Source: Acidobacteriota bacterium | GTDB lineage: Bacteria > Acidobacteriota > Thermoanaerobaculia > Multivoradales > UBA5704 | Length of the DNA: 18,345 nt | Direction of reading: 5' to 3' | Assembly (NCBI GenBank): GCA_003223675.1 | Contig: QHVW01000344.1 | Span: forward strand, 1-18,345 | Part shown: piece after piece, positions 1-8,584 of the stretch | How positions within the stretch are numbered: position 1 is the first letter of the stretch | Layout of the letters: the number at the start of each line of letters is the position of its first letter | The notes under the pieces: model-generated | Seen by the model: the letters and a program-made list of their open reading frames with translations, nothing else | What the model was told of the DNA's origin: nothing | Databases searched by the model: none | Translations under genes and position numbers: made by a program

Positions 1-2
1 GG

Positions 3-914
<912 letters not shown>

Positions 915-932
915 ACCCTCGCCGCCCCTAGT

Positions 933-1904
933 CTACGAGCCCGCGACGAGGCAGTTGGCGTGGCCGCAACAGCCGGACGAGCCGCCGGGGCTGGCCTCGA
1001 GCACGAACGGCTTCGGCCCCCGGATCGGATCCGTCAGGAGGTTCGAGAAAACCTCGAAATCCGCCTGGGCGCGCGGACCGTCGGACGGATCCATGCCGAT
1101 GAACCGATCGATCTCCATATTTGAGATTCCGACCTCGATATCGGCTCCGTCCCGCGAAACCAGGACCAGATTTCTCGTAGTTGTCGTGCCGTTGCGCATC
1201 GCCGTCATCCGGATCTCGACCCGCTCTTGACAGGAGACCTCCAGCCCGAAGGAGATCCCCACCCGCCGGTTGAGCGTCGAAGGTCCGGCGCCGACGATGG
1301 TGCACGGAGAGTTGGTCAGCTCCAGGGTTTTCAGATAACCCTGGTTCAGGTTGATCCGGGCCAGGATGGGCTGGTTGGAGGCGGGAGCGACCTCGCGAAT
1401 CCGCGGATTCAACGGATTGTTCGGAAAAACGTCGTCCAGAGTCACCATCCAGAAGAGAGTGTTCAGAGATTGTCCGCGCAGGGGATCGACGGGTTTCTGC
1501 GGCGGCGAGCTCGAAAGCTGGAGCTCCGGGCTCGCGGGCGCCGGTTTACCGTCGGGATGGATCATCAGGTCTTCGCCGTTGAGCAGGCACACGCCCTTGG
1601 TCATCCTGCCGCTGTCATCGGGCCGATAGTGGAAATCCGCCTTGCGGGTGCTCGTCGAGCTCCAATTCTCCAGGTTGAACTCCAGCAACGGGAAGTGCTG
1701 ATCGAGCACCTCGGGCTGATCGTTGATCTTTCGCGAAAGCGGCCTCGCCCGGGTGAGCCTCTGCAAGAGGACCTGCGCGCTCGTAGGCTTGGCAGTACCA
1801 TTCCCATTCCCATTCCCATTCCCATTGCCGTTGCTCCTGAGCGGACGATTGAAGGCGAACAAGCAGAGGCCGGAAAACGTGACGTTCAGTTTCGGCTGAT
1901 CCAT
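933..1904 (-). CDS. Uncharacterised 323-aa protein behind the CHAT gene
   Basis: I do not recognise this protein. The start is well supported: AAAGGAG lies 7 bases before the ATG at 1904. It begins KLNVTFSGLCLFAF without a typical signal peptide. Residues about 24-36 form an Asn-Gly dipeptide run encoded by a hexanucleotide repeat. The middle is predicted mostly beta-rich by composition, and the C-terminus is rich in small residues and cysteines (GGSSGCCGHANC). It starts 21 bp after the stop of the TPR-CHAT gene on the same strand, so the two are probably one transcript. That linkage suggests a partner, substrate or co-secreted protein of the CHAT protease, which is inference only. The C-terminal Cys/Gly segment and the flexible NG linker could be cleavage or anchoring sites, also unproven. 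Confidence 0.8.
   Translation of the reverse strand: MDQPKLNVTFSGLCLFAFNRPLRSNGNGNGNGNGNGTAKPTSAQVLLQRLTRARPLSRKINDQPEVLDQHFPLLEFNLENWSSTSTRKADFHYRPDDSGRMTKGVCLLNGEDLMIHPDGKPAPASPELQLSSSPPQKPVDPLRGQSLNTLFWMVTLDDVFPNNPLNPRIREVAPASNQPILARINLNQGYLKTLELTNSPCTIVGAGPSTLNRRVGISFGLEVSCQERVEIRMTAMRNGTTTTRNLVLVSRDGADIEVGISNMEIDRFIGMDPSDGPRAQADFEVFSNLLTDPIRGPKPFVLEASPGGSSGCCGHANCLVAGS
1798..1826. repeat. Hexanucleotide microsatellite (CCATTC)x~4.8
   Basis: Four full CCATTC units plus CCATT, continued by the degenerate GCCGTT. On the minus strand each unit encodes one Asn-Gly pair of the 323-aa protein. Unit gain or loss would keep the frame and only change linker length. Confidence 0.95.
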
Positions 1905-1925
1905 GACTTATCTCCTTTCGACTCT

Positions 1926-4900
1926 TCAAGAGCCGTTCTTGGCGCTGGCGCCGATTACCTCGAACGCGGCCCAGGCGCGCGGCGACCGGTCGGCGGCATC
2001 CTTTCCCTGGAGCATCCCGAGTTGGGCCTCGCGCAGGGCCTCCACCGGCTCCGCGCCGTCCCAGAGGCGGCGCTGGAACGTATCCAGCAGGTCCGCGGTC
2101 GTCCGGTCGTCCACGCTCCAGAGGCTCGCCACGACCGTGGGCACTCCCGCGGCGAGAAACGCCCGGGCGAGGCTCGTCACCCCTTCGCTTCCAGGCACGT
2201 ATTGATTCCCCGTTTCGCAAGCGGCGAGGACGACGAGGCGCGTGCCGCCGAGATGGAGACCGTAGATCTCGCGCGCGGTGAGAGCCCCGGAATCACCGTC
2301 CGGCCCGGGAGCGAGGACGAGCACCGACAGCAGAGTGTTCTGGGGATCGACCACGGCGTGACCGGAGAAATGGATCCAATCCGCCTCGCGGGCCTGCGCC
2401 AGGAACGCGGCCTTGGTCGCGGCCCCGCCCAGAAGCAGGGGGGACTTGGTCCGCGAAGCCAACTGGCGAGCTTCGGTGGCGGCGTACGGCAGCGAAGAAA
2501 GGATGAACCGGCTGTAATCGATCGCCGGCTCTCCGACCACCAGCCCGGGCGAATGGAACGTCCGGCGCTCGCCTCGCTCCCGCCCCTGGGCGTTGGCATA
2601 CAGGGTGGCGCTGGGCGCAAACGCGAGCGGATGGCTTTCGATCAGGAACCGGCCCGTCGAGCGGTCCTTCAAAGCCGCGAACGGCACGCGGTGCAGGACC
2701 TTGTCGGGAATGAAGACGATTCTCTCCCCAGGCGGCACGGTGTCCAGCCAGGGGCGGACGAGGAGATCGAAGAGGTCCGCCGCGGTGTCGCCCCAGGCCG
2801 GGCTGTCGAATTTCTCGAGCCGCGCTACTGTAGTCTCCAGATCTCCCCGCCGGATGCTCCGTTCGAAGGGGCGCGCTCCCCTCCCCTTCCCGCGCAGGCA
2901 CCAGATCAGGACCCGGTCTTCGAGGACCGAGAATTGCACCAGGGTCACCTGGTCGGGAATCCTGCGGAGGATCTCCGCCAGCGGGAAGGGCTGCGGCTCG
3001 GCCGCGAGGAGTTGGTCGCGTTCGCTAGAGCTCCCGGTCCAGAGCGTGGACGCGCTGCCGGGGAGGACGCGGGTGCGGGCCCGGTCCGCGTAGGCGAACG
3101 CGCGATCGGGATCGCGGCCCGCCTTTAGAGAGATCAGCTCGTCGAACACCTCCTCCGACTCCTCCAGCAGGGTCAGCCGAAGGTCTTCCCTTTCCTGGTC
3201 GAGCTGTTTCCCCATCCGGTCGTAGAGCGCGAGGGCCGCTTCGAAATCCCGCCCGGCCCGCACGTCGTCTCCGGACCGGCGGTACGCCCGGCCCCGCGCC
3301 AGCAGGGTCTGGAGAGAGAAGATGAGATTCTCCTCCTTCTCGTACACCGCCAGGGCGGAGGTCAGGAGATCCACCGCCTTCAAGGCATCCTCCTGCACCT
3401 GCATCGTGCCCTGGACCATCGCCAGCTCCGCCTTCTTCCACTCGCGCTGATCGGGCTCCAGGCCTTCGGCCCGGGTCTCGGCGTCTCGCAGAGTGGCGAG
3501 AGAGCTCTCGCGATCTCCCGCATGGTCCTGGATGCGCGCCAGCCACGTCAGGGCCTCGACCGCTTCCTGGGGGCTGCTCATCCGGGAATAGCGGACCCAT
3601 TCCTGCTCGAACGCCAGCGCCGAGCCGTCGGCCCCCTCGCGCAGAGCGGCGTCACCGGCGATCATGAAAATCCGCGAGAGGGCGCGCGGCTCGCGCACAG
3701 AGGGCGTGGCCCGCAGAGCCTCATAGATGGATTTCCACGCCTCCTGCGTACGCCCGAGGAGCAGGAGGTTCTCGCCCAGCAGACCCGCCATCGTGACGGC
3801 GTTCTCCTCCTCCCCGAGGCGCTGGTACTCGGCTCTCGCCCGGCCGTAATCCTCCACCGCGGGCTTCATCTTCCCGAGAGTGACCTCCAGCAGACCCCTG
3901 ACCCAGAAGGCGCGGCCTCGCACCCCTGGATACGGCAAGCCCTCGATTTCACGGACGAGCCGCTCGACCGCCGCCAGGCTGCTCCTGTATCTGTGATTCA
4001 CATAGTCACAACTGGCCAGGAGGTCCTCCGCCCGGAACGCCAACGGGCTTCCGGTCCGGCCCAGCGCACCGCGCGCGGCGGTGAGCTTCGGCACAGCCGT
4101 CTTGCACTTCCGTTCGTTGAAAGCCTTGTAGCCGTCGCGAAAATCCCGCGTGGCCCGCACCAGTGCGCTCAACCGCTGGGGATCTTCAGCCGCCGCGTCG
4201 ATCACCGCGACGGAGTCATGGACCAGACGCTCGCCGTTCAACTTGGCGAGCGCGTCCCCCAGGGCCCGCAGGATTTGAAACTTGTCCGCGGCCAGATCCT
4301 CCCGCCCTTCGGCGGCGGCGTCCCCCCAACTCCCGAAAAGCTCTTGCTCGGCGAGCTCCCGCGCGGCCTGACAGTTCGAGCCGACGATCGTCTCGACCTC
4401 TTTCGCGTCGCCCGCGAGAGCGGCCTGTTCGAGCCGCGGCTTCTCCGCCTCCCAGGCGGTCAGCGGCGACGCCTGGCCGAGCCGGGCCTTGCGCTCACGG
4501 GCCTCGATCGCCCAATCGGACTTCCCATCCAAATCGAGATAGTCCTGCCAGGCCGCCATCGCTTGGGGATTCAAAAACAGACGCTCCAGGGCGAGAGCCC
4601 GGTTGAATCTCGCTTCCGGCAGACGGCCATCCTCGCGCGTCGCCCGGGTGGCCGCCTCCAGGGCGTGGAGGAGATCCCGCGGATCGTCGGTCCGCTGCGC
4701 ACGGACCAGATAGGCCGCCGCCAGATCGCTCCAGGCCCGGGCCTCGTGAGGGGCGGCAGCCACCTCTTTTTCCAGCCTGCGGACGGCCCGGTCCGACTCC
4801 CGGGTCCCCTCCTGGCTCAAGAGATCCCCGAGCGCGTCCCTCCCCGCCTCCCGCTCGGCCGGGGCCTCGCCACCACGCAGCGCGGACCGACGTGCCGCCT

Positions 4901-5132
4901 CCGCCGCGGAGCCCTTCCCCGGCCGCTGCCGTGGCGGGCCACAGACCGCGTCGGGGATCAGGTCCTTCGACCTGGGATCGATCCGGCAGGAAGCATAGGC
5001 GGCGCCGTCCGTCAGGCGGGGTTCCACCGAGCGAAGACGCCCCGACCGCGCCGTGGCGTGCTGGGAATGGCAACCCGTGAAGGCGCAGCCGGCCAGACCC
5101 AGCGACAACGCCAGCGTCCACGGCGCCTTCAT
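1926..5132 (-). CDS. TPR-CHAT caspase-like protease, predicted lipoprotein
   Basis: This is a 1068-aa protein. The ATG at 5132 is chosen because GAGGAG precedes it and because it opens a clear lipoprotein signal: MKAPWTLALSLGLAGC, with lipobox LAGC and Cys16 as the lipidated residue. The frame is open further upstream, but that part has no signal sequence at its start and is discarded. Residues about 70-650 are helical TPR-like repeats. The C-terminal third is a CHAT domain (clan CD cysteine protease, relative of caspase and separase). The catalytic pair looks intact: His925 in HFSGHA and Cys972 in LAACETG, followed by the typical segment LARAFLAAGVPTVVASLW. It should sit at a membrane facing the periplasm or outside, unlike the cytosolic CHAT effectors of defence systems. 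It leads an operon with the 323-aa unknown and is divergent from the subtilase gene. Substrate unknown. Confidence 0.93.
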   Translation of the reverse strand: MKAPWTLALSLGLAGCAFTGCHSQHATARSGRLRSVEPRLTDGAAYASCRIDPRSKDLIPDAVCGPPRQRPGKGSAAEAARRSALRGGEAPAEREAGRDALGDLLSQEGTRESDRAVRRLEKEVAAAPHEARAWSDLAAAYLVRAQRTDDPRDLLHALEAATRATREDGRLPEARFNRALALERLFLNPQAMAAWQDYLDLDGKSDWAIEARERKARLGQASPLTAWEAEKPRLEQAALAGDAKEVETIVGSNCQAARELAEQELFGSWGDAAAEGREDLAADKFQILRALGDALAKLNGERLVHDSVAVIDAAAEDPQRLSALVRATRDFRDGYKAFNERKCKTAVPKLTAARGALGRTGSPLAFRAEDLLASCDYVNHRYRSSLAAVERLVREIEGLPYPGVRGRAFWVRGLLEVTLGKMKPAVEDYGRARAEYQRLGEEENAVTMAGLLGENLLLLGRTQEAWKSIYEALRATPSVREPRALSRIFMIAGDAALREGADGSALAFEQEWVRYSRMSSPQEAVEALTWLARIQDHAGDRESSLATLRDAETRAEGLEPDQREWKKAELAMVQGTMQVQEDALKAVDLLTSALAVYEKEENLIFSLQTLLARGRAYRRSGDDVRAGRDFEAALALYDRMGKQLDQEREDLRLTLLEESEEVFDELISLKAGRDPDRAFAYADRARTRVLPGSASTLWTGSSSERDQLLAAEPQPFPLAEILRRIPDQVTLVQFSVLEDRVLIWCLRGKGRGARPFERSIRRGDLETTVARLEKFDSPAWGDTAADLFDLLVRPWLDTVPPGERIVFIPDKVLHRVPFAALKDRSTGRFLIESHPLAFAPSATLYANAQGRERGERRTFHSPGLVVGEPAIDYSRFILSSLPYAATEARQLASRTKSPLLLGGAATKAAFLAQAREADWIHFSGHAVVDPQNTLLSVLVLAPGPDGDSGALTAREIYGLHLGGTRLVVLAACETGNQYVPGSEGVTSLARAFLAAGVPTVVASLWSVDDRTTADLLDTFQRRLWDGAEPVEALREAQLGMLQGKDAADRSPRAWAAFEVIGASAKNGS

Positions 5133-5286
5133 CGGCTCCTCGACGAATGGGCTCGCATCGACAACACCTCCGGCTTCCAGAGCGATAAGCTCATGGTACC
5201 AGAGGATCCGGAGCGGCGGCGGGGTGGATGGGAGCATCATCGTTTTCGTGTCCGTACGCTCCTGATGGACGGACAGCGCCGCGCTT

Positions 5287-5321
5287 TTTCCCACCTGGGA
5301 AAGACGGCCGGGCTTCCGTCT
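5287..5321. promoter_or_regulatory. Inverted repeats in the CHAT/subtilase divergent region
   Basis: The 218-bp region between the two divergent starts holds a perfect palindromic pair TTTCCCA/TGGGAAA (5287-5302, 2-bp spacer). A second pair AGACGG/CCGTCT (5302-5307 and 5316-5321) lies right after it. The first could be a regulator site serving both genes, the second a hairpin in the protease leader. I found no convincing -35/-10 pair in this region. Confidence 0.35.
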
Positions 5322-5350
5322 AACGAGGAAGACAGATGGGAGGGAAAAAC

Positions 5351-7639
5351 ATGTCAATCGATCCCGAAACGCTGCAGTTGAAGATCCTCGAGCCGTCACA
5401 GACGAAGATGGCCCTGGCCAGGGTCCAGAACCGGAGCGGAGGGACGGACACCGGGTCCATGGGCCTGCAGTACGATCCGCGCCTTCTCGAAGAGAAACGC
5501 AGGGTCGACGAAAAACAACCCCCGACCCCCAGGATCACCTCGGTGGACAAAAGCGGGCAGAGAGTCGCGGACGTCATCGCCAAGCTCCTCAACGAAGGCG
5601 ACAAGCCGGAGGGGCTCCACATCGTCAGATGCATCGGAAACCGTATCGTCACGGGGACCGCGGTGGCGAAGGAAATCGAAGATATCCGCCCGAACGTGGA
5701 GAGCATCAAAGCCGCCAGGGGGACGAAGCTCGACCTCTTCCATTCGATCCCGGCCACCCAGTGTGATCCGGAATCCTTGGAACGGGGCGCTCCAGGCTTC
5801 CCGGGCCTGGACGGCTCGGGCGTCCTGATCGGGATCGTCGACATCGGTTGCGACTTCCGGCACAGGAATTTCCGTCACCCTACGGGCGCGACCCGGATCC
5901 GTTATCTCTGGGACCAGTCCGTGGATTCGGCCCCGCCTCTGAAGGACTACGGCTATGGAAGGGAATTCACGGCCGACGACATCAACAAGGCGCTGAGCGC
6001 GGGCGATGACGTGGCCTATCAGAAGCTTGGGGACCCTCCGTACGTTCCCGCCGCCGGGGCCCACGGGACCCACGTGATGGACGTCGCGGCCGGCAATGGC
6101 CGCGAGCCCGCCCGCTTCGGAGGGAAGGACGGTCCGGTCCCCGCCCAACCCTCCCATCCGGGCGTAGCTCCCAACGCGCAGATCGTCTTCGTCCACCTCA
6201 AGACTTTCGAAGGCGGAGAGCTCGGCAACTCGCGCCATCTCCTGGAGGCCGTGGACTACATCTTTCAGAAGGCCGACGAGCTCCAGATGCCCGCCGTGGT
6301 CAACGTGAGCCTCTCGACCTCGGGGGGGCCGCACGATGGCAAGACCCTCGTCGAGCAGGGCTTCGCGGCGTTGGTCGCCAAGGCGGACCGGACGATCGTC
6401 ACCTCGGCGGGAAACACCTATCAGAAGCAGGACCATTTGTCCTTTACAGTCACTCCGGGAAACGACAGGACGATCCACTGGCGTACCGACCCGCGCCATA
6501 CCGACCCTGAGACGACGAAAAACGAGATGGAGATCTGGTATTCCGGGAAACGAGAGATCGAGGTGACCCTCTATACCCCCAGCGGTAAAAACTTGGGCTC
6601 GGTGCCTCTGGGGGCGACCGCCGACTTATGGGATGGAAAACAACGGGTCGGCCGCATCAGTCATCGGTACCATGACCCCAACAATGACGACAATCAGATC
6701 GACATTCGCCTGCCGCACGTCGACGACGCCTGGGAAATCAAGCTCGCGGCCAAGCCCCTTCCCGCGGCGGCGGAGGACCCTAAAAAGGAGAAAGACAAGA
6801 AGAGATCCGAGAGCGAAGAAGAGGATTCCGGAATCGAGATCCACGCCTGGATCGAGCAGGATGACCATGGCCTCTCGCAATTCGAAGGCAAAACGGACCC
6901 CTTCTATACCCTGAGCGCGATCAGTTGCAGCAAGGCGACGCTGACGGTGGGAGCCTTCGACACCTCCGATAGTGCGTGCTTCGCCCGTCCCTTCGAAGCC
7001 ACCTCGGCAGGGCCGACCCGGCTGGTCCCGCTCGCGCAGAAAAAGCAGCCGACCAGGAGGGACAAGCCCGACCTGAGCGCTCCCGGCGTGAGGATCGTGG
7101 CGGCAAGGGCACAGGGGGGAGTCACCGTCCTGTCGGGCACGAGCATGGCGGCCGCTCACGTGACCGGTCTGGTGGCCCTGGTCTTCCAACTGGTGCTGCG
7201 CTCCGGCAAAGGCCCGCTCCCCTTTTCCACGATTCGCCAAGTCTTGACCGCGGGAGTGGCCCCCTTGGTGCCCGACCCCTTCCATCCCGATCTCCAGGTG
7301 CAGCTTGGCGCCGGCAGGATCGATGGTCAGATCTGTATGCAGGAGGTCCTGAAGCTGAAGCCTGCGCCGGAATACGTCCAGAAAGCTGCACAGGAGTCTG
7401 ATCAGAAGACTGCGCCGGAGCCTCCTGGCTCGGCCTTCCTCGAGGTCCATCCCACCACAGATGGGGCTTCATATCCTCCAAATCAAGACGAATATAGAGA
7501 CGCGATCGAGTTCCTGAAAAGCAATTTCTGGTTCTCTTCCGGTAACGGCTCCGGTGACCCCAAGAGCTTCACAGAATGTCTCCAGAAGCAGTGCACGGAG
7601 GGAAAGACATTACGGATCCTGGCAACGCCCCTGACCTGA
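5351..7639 (+). CDS. Subtilisin-like serine protease (S8 family) with large insert
   Basis: This is a 762-aa S8 peptidase with all key residues present. Asp164 lies in GIVDIGCD, His238 in HGTHV, the oxyanion Asn355 in SAGN and Ser598 in GTSMAAAHV. I prefer ATG 5351 over ATG 5336, because GGGAGGG ends 6 bases before it. Residues 1-150 look like an N-terminal propeptide or regulatory region. About 370-520 is an insert between Asn and Ser, probably a beta-sandwich as in Csp-type germination subtilases, ending in a charged Lys/Glu linker (about 477-492). The last 80 residues are unassigned. No signal peptide is visible, so it is either cytoplasmic or exported by another route. It faces the CHAT lipoprotein gene across a 218-bp divergent region. 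Co-regulation with that protease is plausible but not shown. Confidence 0.93.
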   Translation: MSIDPETLQLKILEPSQTKMALARVQNRSGGTDTGSMGLQYDPRLLEEKRRVDEKQPPTPRITSVDKSGQRVADVIAKLLNEGDKPEGLHIVRCIGNRIVTGTAVAKEIEDIRPNVESIKAARGTKLDLFHSIPATQCDPESLERGAPGFPGLDGSGVLIGIVDIGCDFRHRNFRHPTGATRIRYLWDQSVDSAPPLKDYGYGREFTADDINKALSAGDDVAYQKLGDPPYVPAAGAHGTHVMDVAAGNGREPARFGGKDGPVPAQPSHPGVAPNAQIVFVHLKTFEGGELGNSRHLLEAVDYIFQKADELQMPAVVNVSLSTSGGPHDGKTLVEQGFAALVAKADRTIVTSAGNTYQKQDHLSFTVTPGNDRTIHWRTDPRHTDPETTKNEMEIWYSGKREIEVTLYTPSGKNLGSVPLGATADLWDGKQRVGRISHRYHDPNNDDNQIDIRLPHVDDAWEIKLAAKPLPAAAEDPKKEKDKKRSESEEEDSGIEIHAWIEQDDHGLSQFEGKTDPFYTLSAISCSKATLTVGAFDTSDSACFARPFEATSAGPTRLVPLAQKKQPTRRDKPDLSAPGVRIVAARAQGGVTVLSGTSMAAAHVTGLVALVFQLVLRSGKGPLPFSTIRQVLTAGVAPLVPDPFHPDLQVQLGAGRIDGQICMQEVLKLKPAPEYVQKAAQESDQKTAPEPPGSAFLEVHPTTDGASYPPNQDEYRDAIEFLKSNFWFSSGNGSGDPKSFTECLQKQCTEGKTLRILATPLT

Positions 7640-7651
7640 AACAAGCTCCAG

Positions 7652-7689
7652 CTTCGTAGGGGCGGCTCTGTGTGGCCGCCCCTACGAAG
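7652..7689. repeat. Perfect palindromic repeat (REP-like), between convergent genes
   Basis: Arms of 15 bp (7652-7666 and 7675-7689) are exact reverse complements around an 8-base loop, with core CGTAGGGGCGGC. The core GTAGGGGCGG reappears in the hairpin at 14155-14185, so this is a repeat family rather than a one-off. It lies 12 bp after the protease stop, and its right arm contains the stop codon of the acetyltransferase gene. It may also act as a bidirectional transcript end, though there is no T-run. Confidence 0.85.
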
Positions 7690-8194
7690 AAGACCGCTCC
7701 AAGCCGTACACAAGGTGCTCCCGCCCCAGGATCTCCACCCGCCCTTCCAGCCTCTCTCCGAGCCGCTCCGCCAGCCGGAGAGACGCCTGGTTCTCCGGGT
7801 GGATGAGGCTGACGACGCGGTCCTTTTTGAGGACGGTGAAGGCATGGGCCAGAGCGGCGCGGGCTCCTTCGGTGGCATAGCCGCGTCCCCAGAAGGGCCG
7901 CGCCAGGGTCCAGGCGAGCTCGAAGCCGGGCCAGCCCTCCGGCTCGGCGAAACCGATCCGGCCCACGAAGGCGCCGGTCGCCTTCTCCTCCACCGCCCAC
8001 ATGCCGAATCCCCGCAGCACCCAGTGCCCGATGAGGAACGCCAGATGCCGCCAGGCCTGCTCGCGGTCAAACCGCGTCGTGAGATAGCGCGCCACCTCGG
8101 GGTCCCCGCACATCGCGGCGTAGCCCTCGAAATCGCCCAGCCGGAACGCCCGCAGCCGCAGGCGCTCCGTCTCCAGGACCGGGATGTCACTCAC
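7682..8194 (-). CDS. GNAT acetyltransferase, RimJ/RimL-like
   Basis: This is a 170-aa N-acetyltransferase of the RimJ/RimL type. The opening LETERLRLRAF is the usual N-terminal strand of the family. The acetyl-CoA loop is visible as RPFWGRGYATEGARAAL, followed by NQASLRLAERLG. I chose GTG 8194, which gives a family-like short N-terminus; a TTG at 8257 would add 21 residues with no family resemblance. The ribosome site is weak (a run of G). The final residues LERSSS and the TAG stop are encoded by or directly next to the right arm of the palindromic repeat. The original C-terminus may therefore have been replaced. Substrate unknown; it may acetylate a protein N-terminus, an antibiotic or a small amine. 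Confidence 0.87.
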   Translation of the reverse strand: MSDIPVLETERLRLRAFRLGDFEGYAAMCGDPEVARYLTTRFDREQAWRHLAFLIGHWVLRGFGMWAVEEKATGAFVGRIGFAEPEGWPGFELAWTLARPFWGRGYATEGARAALAHAFTVLKKDRVVSLIHPENQASLRLAERLGERLEGRVEILGREHLVYGLERSSS

Positions 8195-8203
8195 CCCCCA
8201 TCG

Positions 8204-8220
8204 CGGGCAATGCTTGCCCG
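8204..8220. promoter_or_regulatory. Short perfect inverted repeat between GNAT and small-peptide genes
   Basis: CGGGCAA and TTGCCCG flank a 3-base TGC. It sits in the 54-bp gap between divergent starts, so it could be an operator or a hairpin in the small-peptide leader. Confidence 0.4.
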
Positions 8221-8248
8221 TGTGCTCAGGCCCCTGAAAGGAGATGCT

Positions 8249-8449
8249 GTGCTCCAAGCTCTCTTACTCTTCGCGCTCCTCCTCACCGGCGCTCTTGCGG
8301 GTCATGAAAACACCCTAGCGGGGCCTCAACCCAACGGCCCACAAAAGGCAGCCTCCGACCTATGGGGCGGCCTGGACCCGAACGGCCTCCAATCGGCGGG
8401 TCAAACCGCTGACCTGCTGCCAGGGTTAGATCCGAACGGAACAAAGTAG
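8249..8449 (+). CDS. Small exported peptide with three PNG motifs
   Basis: This is a 66-codon gene. AAGGAG ends 5 bases before the GTG at 8249, the best-supported start. In-frame GTG 8222 and ATG 8210 would add 9 or 13 residues, including Arg and Lys, but lack a ribosome site. Residues 2-17 are a strongly hydrophobic signal segment (LQALLLFALLLTGALA) with likely cleavage after Ala17. The mature part is about 49 residues, without Cys. It carries three spaced motifs: QPNG (27-30), LDPNG (42-46) and LDPNG (60-64), the last two each preceded by Gly within GGL or PGL. Asn-Gly and Asp-Pro are chemically labile bonds and could be processing sites. It is followed 135 bp downstream by the TPR gene on the same strand. 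I know no named family for it; a secreted signal, a modified-peptide precursor or a TPR ligand are all guesses. Confidence 0.6.
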   Translation: MLQALLLFALLLTGALAGHENTLAGPQPNGPQKAASDLWGGLDPNGLQSAGQTADLLPGLDPNGTK

Positions 8450-8469
8450 CAGGAGCGCCATACTCAACC

Positions 8470-8506
8470 GGGGAAGAGCATCCGAAGTCTTCCCCTTCTC
8501 CTCTTC
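8470..8506 (+). terminator. Hairpin with pyrimidine tail after the small-peptide gene
   Basis: GGGGAAGA (8470-8477) pairs perfectly with TCTTCCCC (8488-8495), followed by TTCTCCTCTTC. The tail is only partly T, so this is a weak terminator or an attenuator that would set the ratio of peptide to TPR transcript. Confidence 0.45.
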
Positions 8507-8584
8507 AGGCAGTACTGTATAGAGGCTATTATTTTGGAGTTGACTCAAGTTTGGTTAGAGACTTTTCTTCCAGGAAAACGTAAA

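Noticed and set aside
1227..3128. 633-codon open frame on the plus strand
   Set aside because: It lies opposite the CHAT and 323-aa genes, is rich in Arg/Gly/Pro, has no domain or ribosome site, and is explained by the GC-rich third positions of the real genes.
3522..5381. 619-codon open frame on the plus strand
   Set aside because: Antisense shadow of the TPR-CHAT gene, without recognisable motifs.
5133..5399. 89-codon N-terminal extension of the CHAT protein
   Set aside because: It would hide the lipoprotein signal inside the protein and overlap the start of the subtilase gene. ATG 5132 has a ribosome site.
8504..8532. Promoter of the TPR gene
   Set aside because: TATTAT is a fair -10 but the -35 is poor, so it is not listed as a separate feature.
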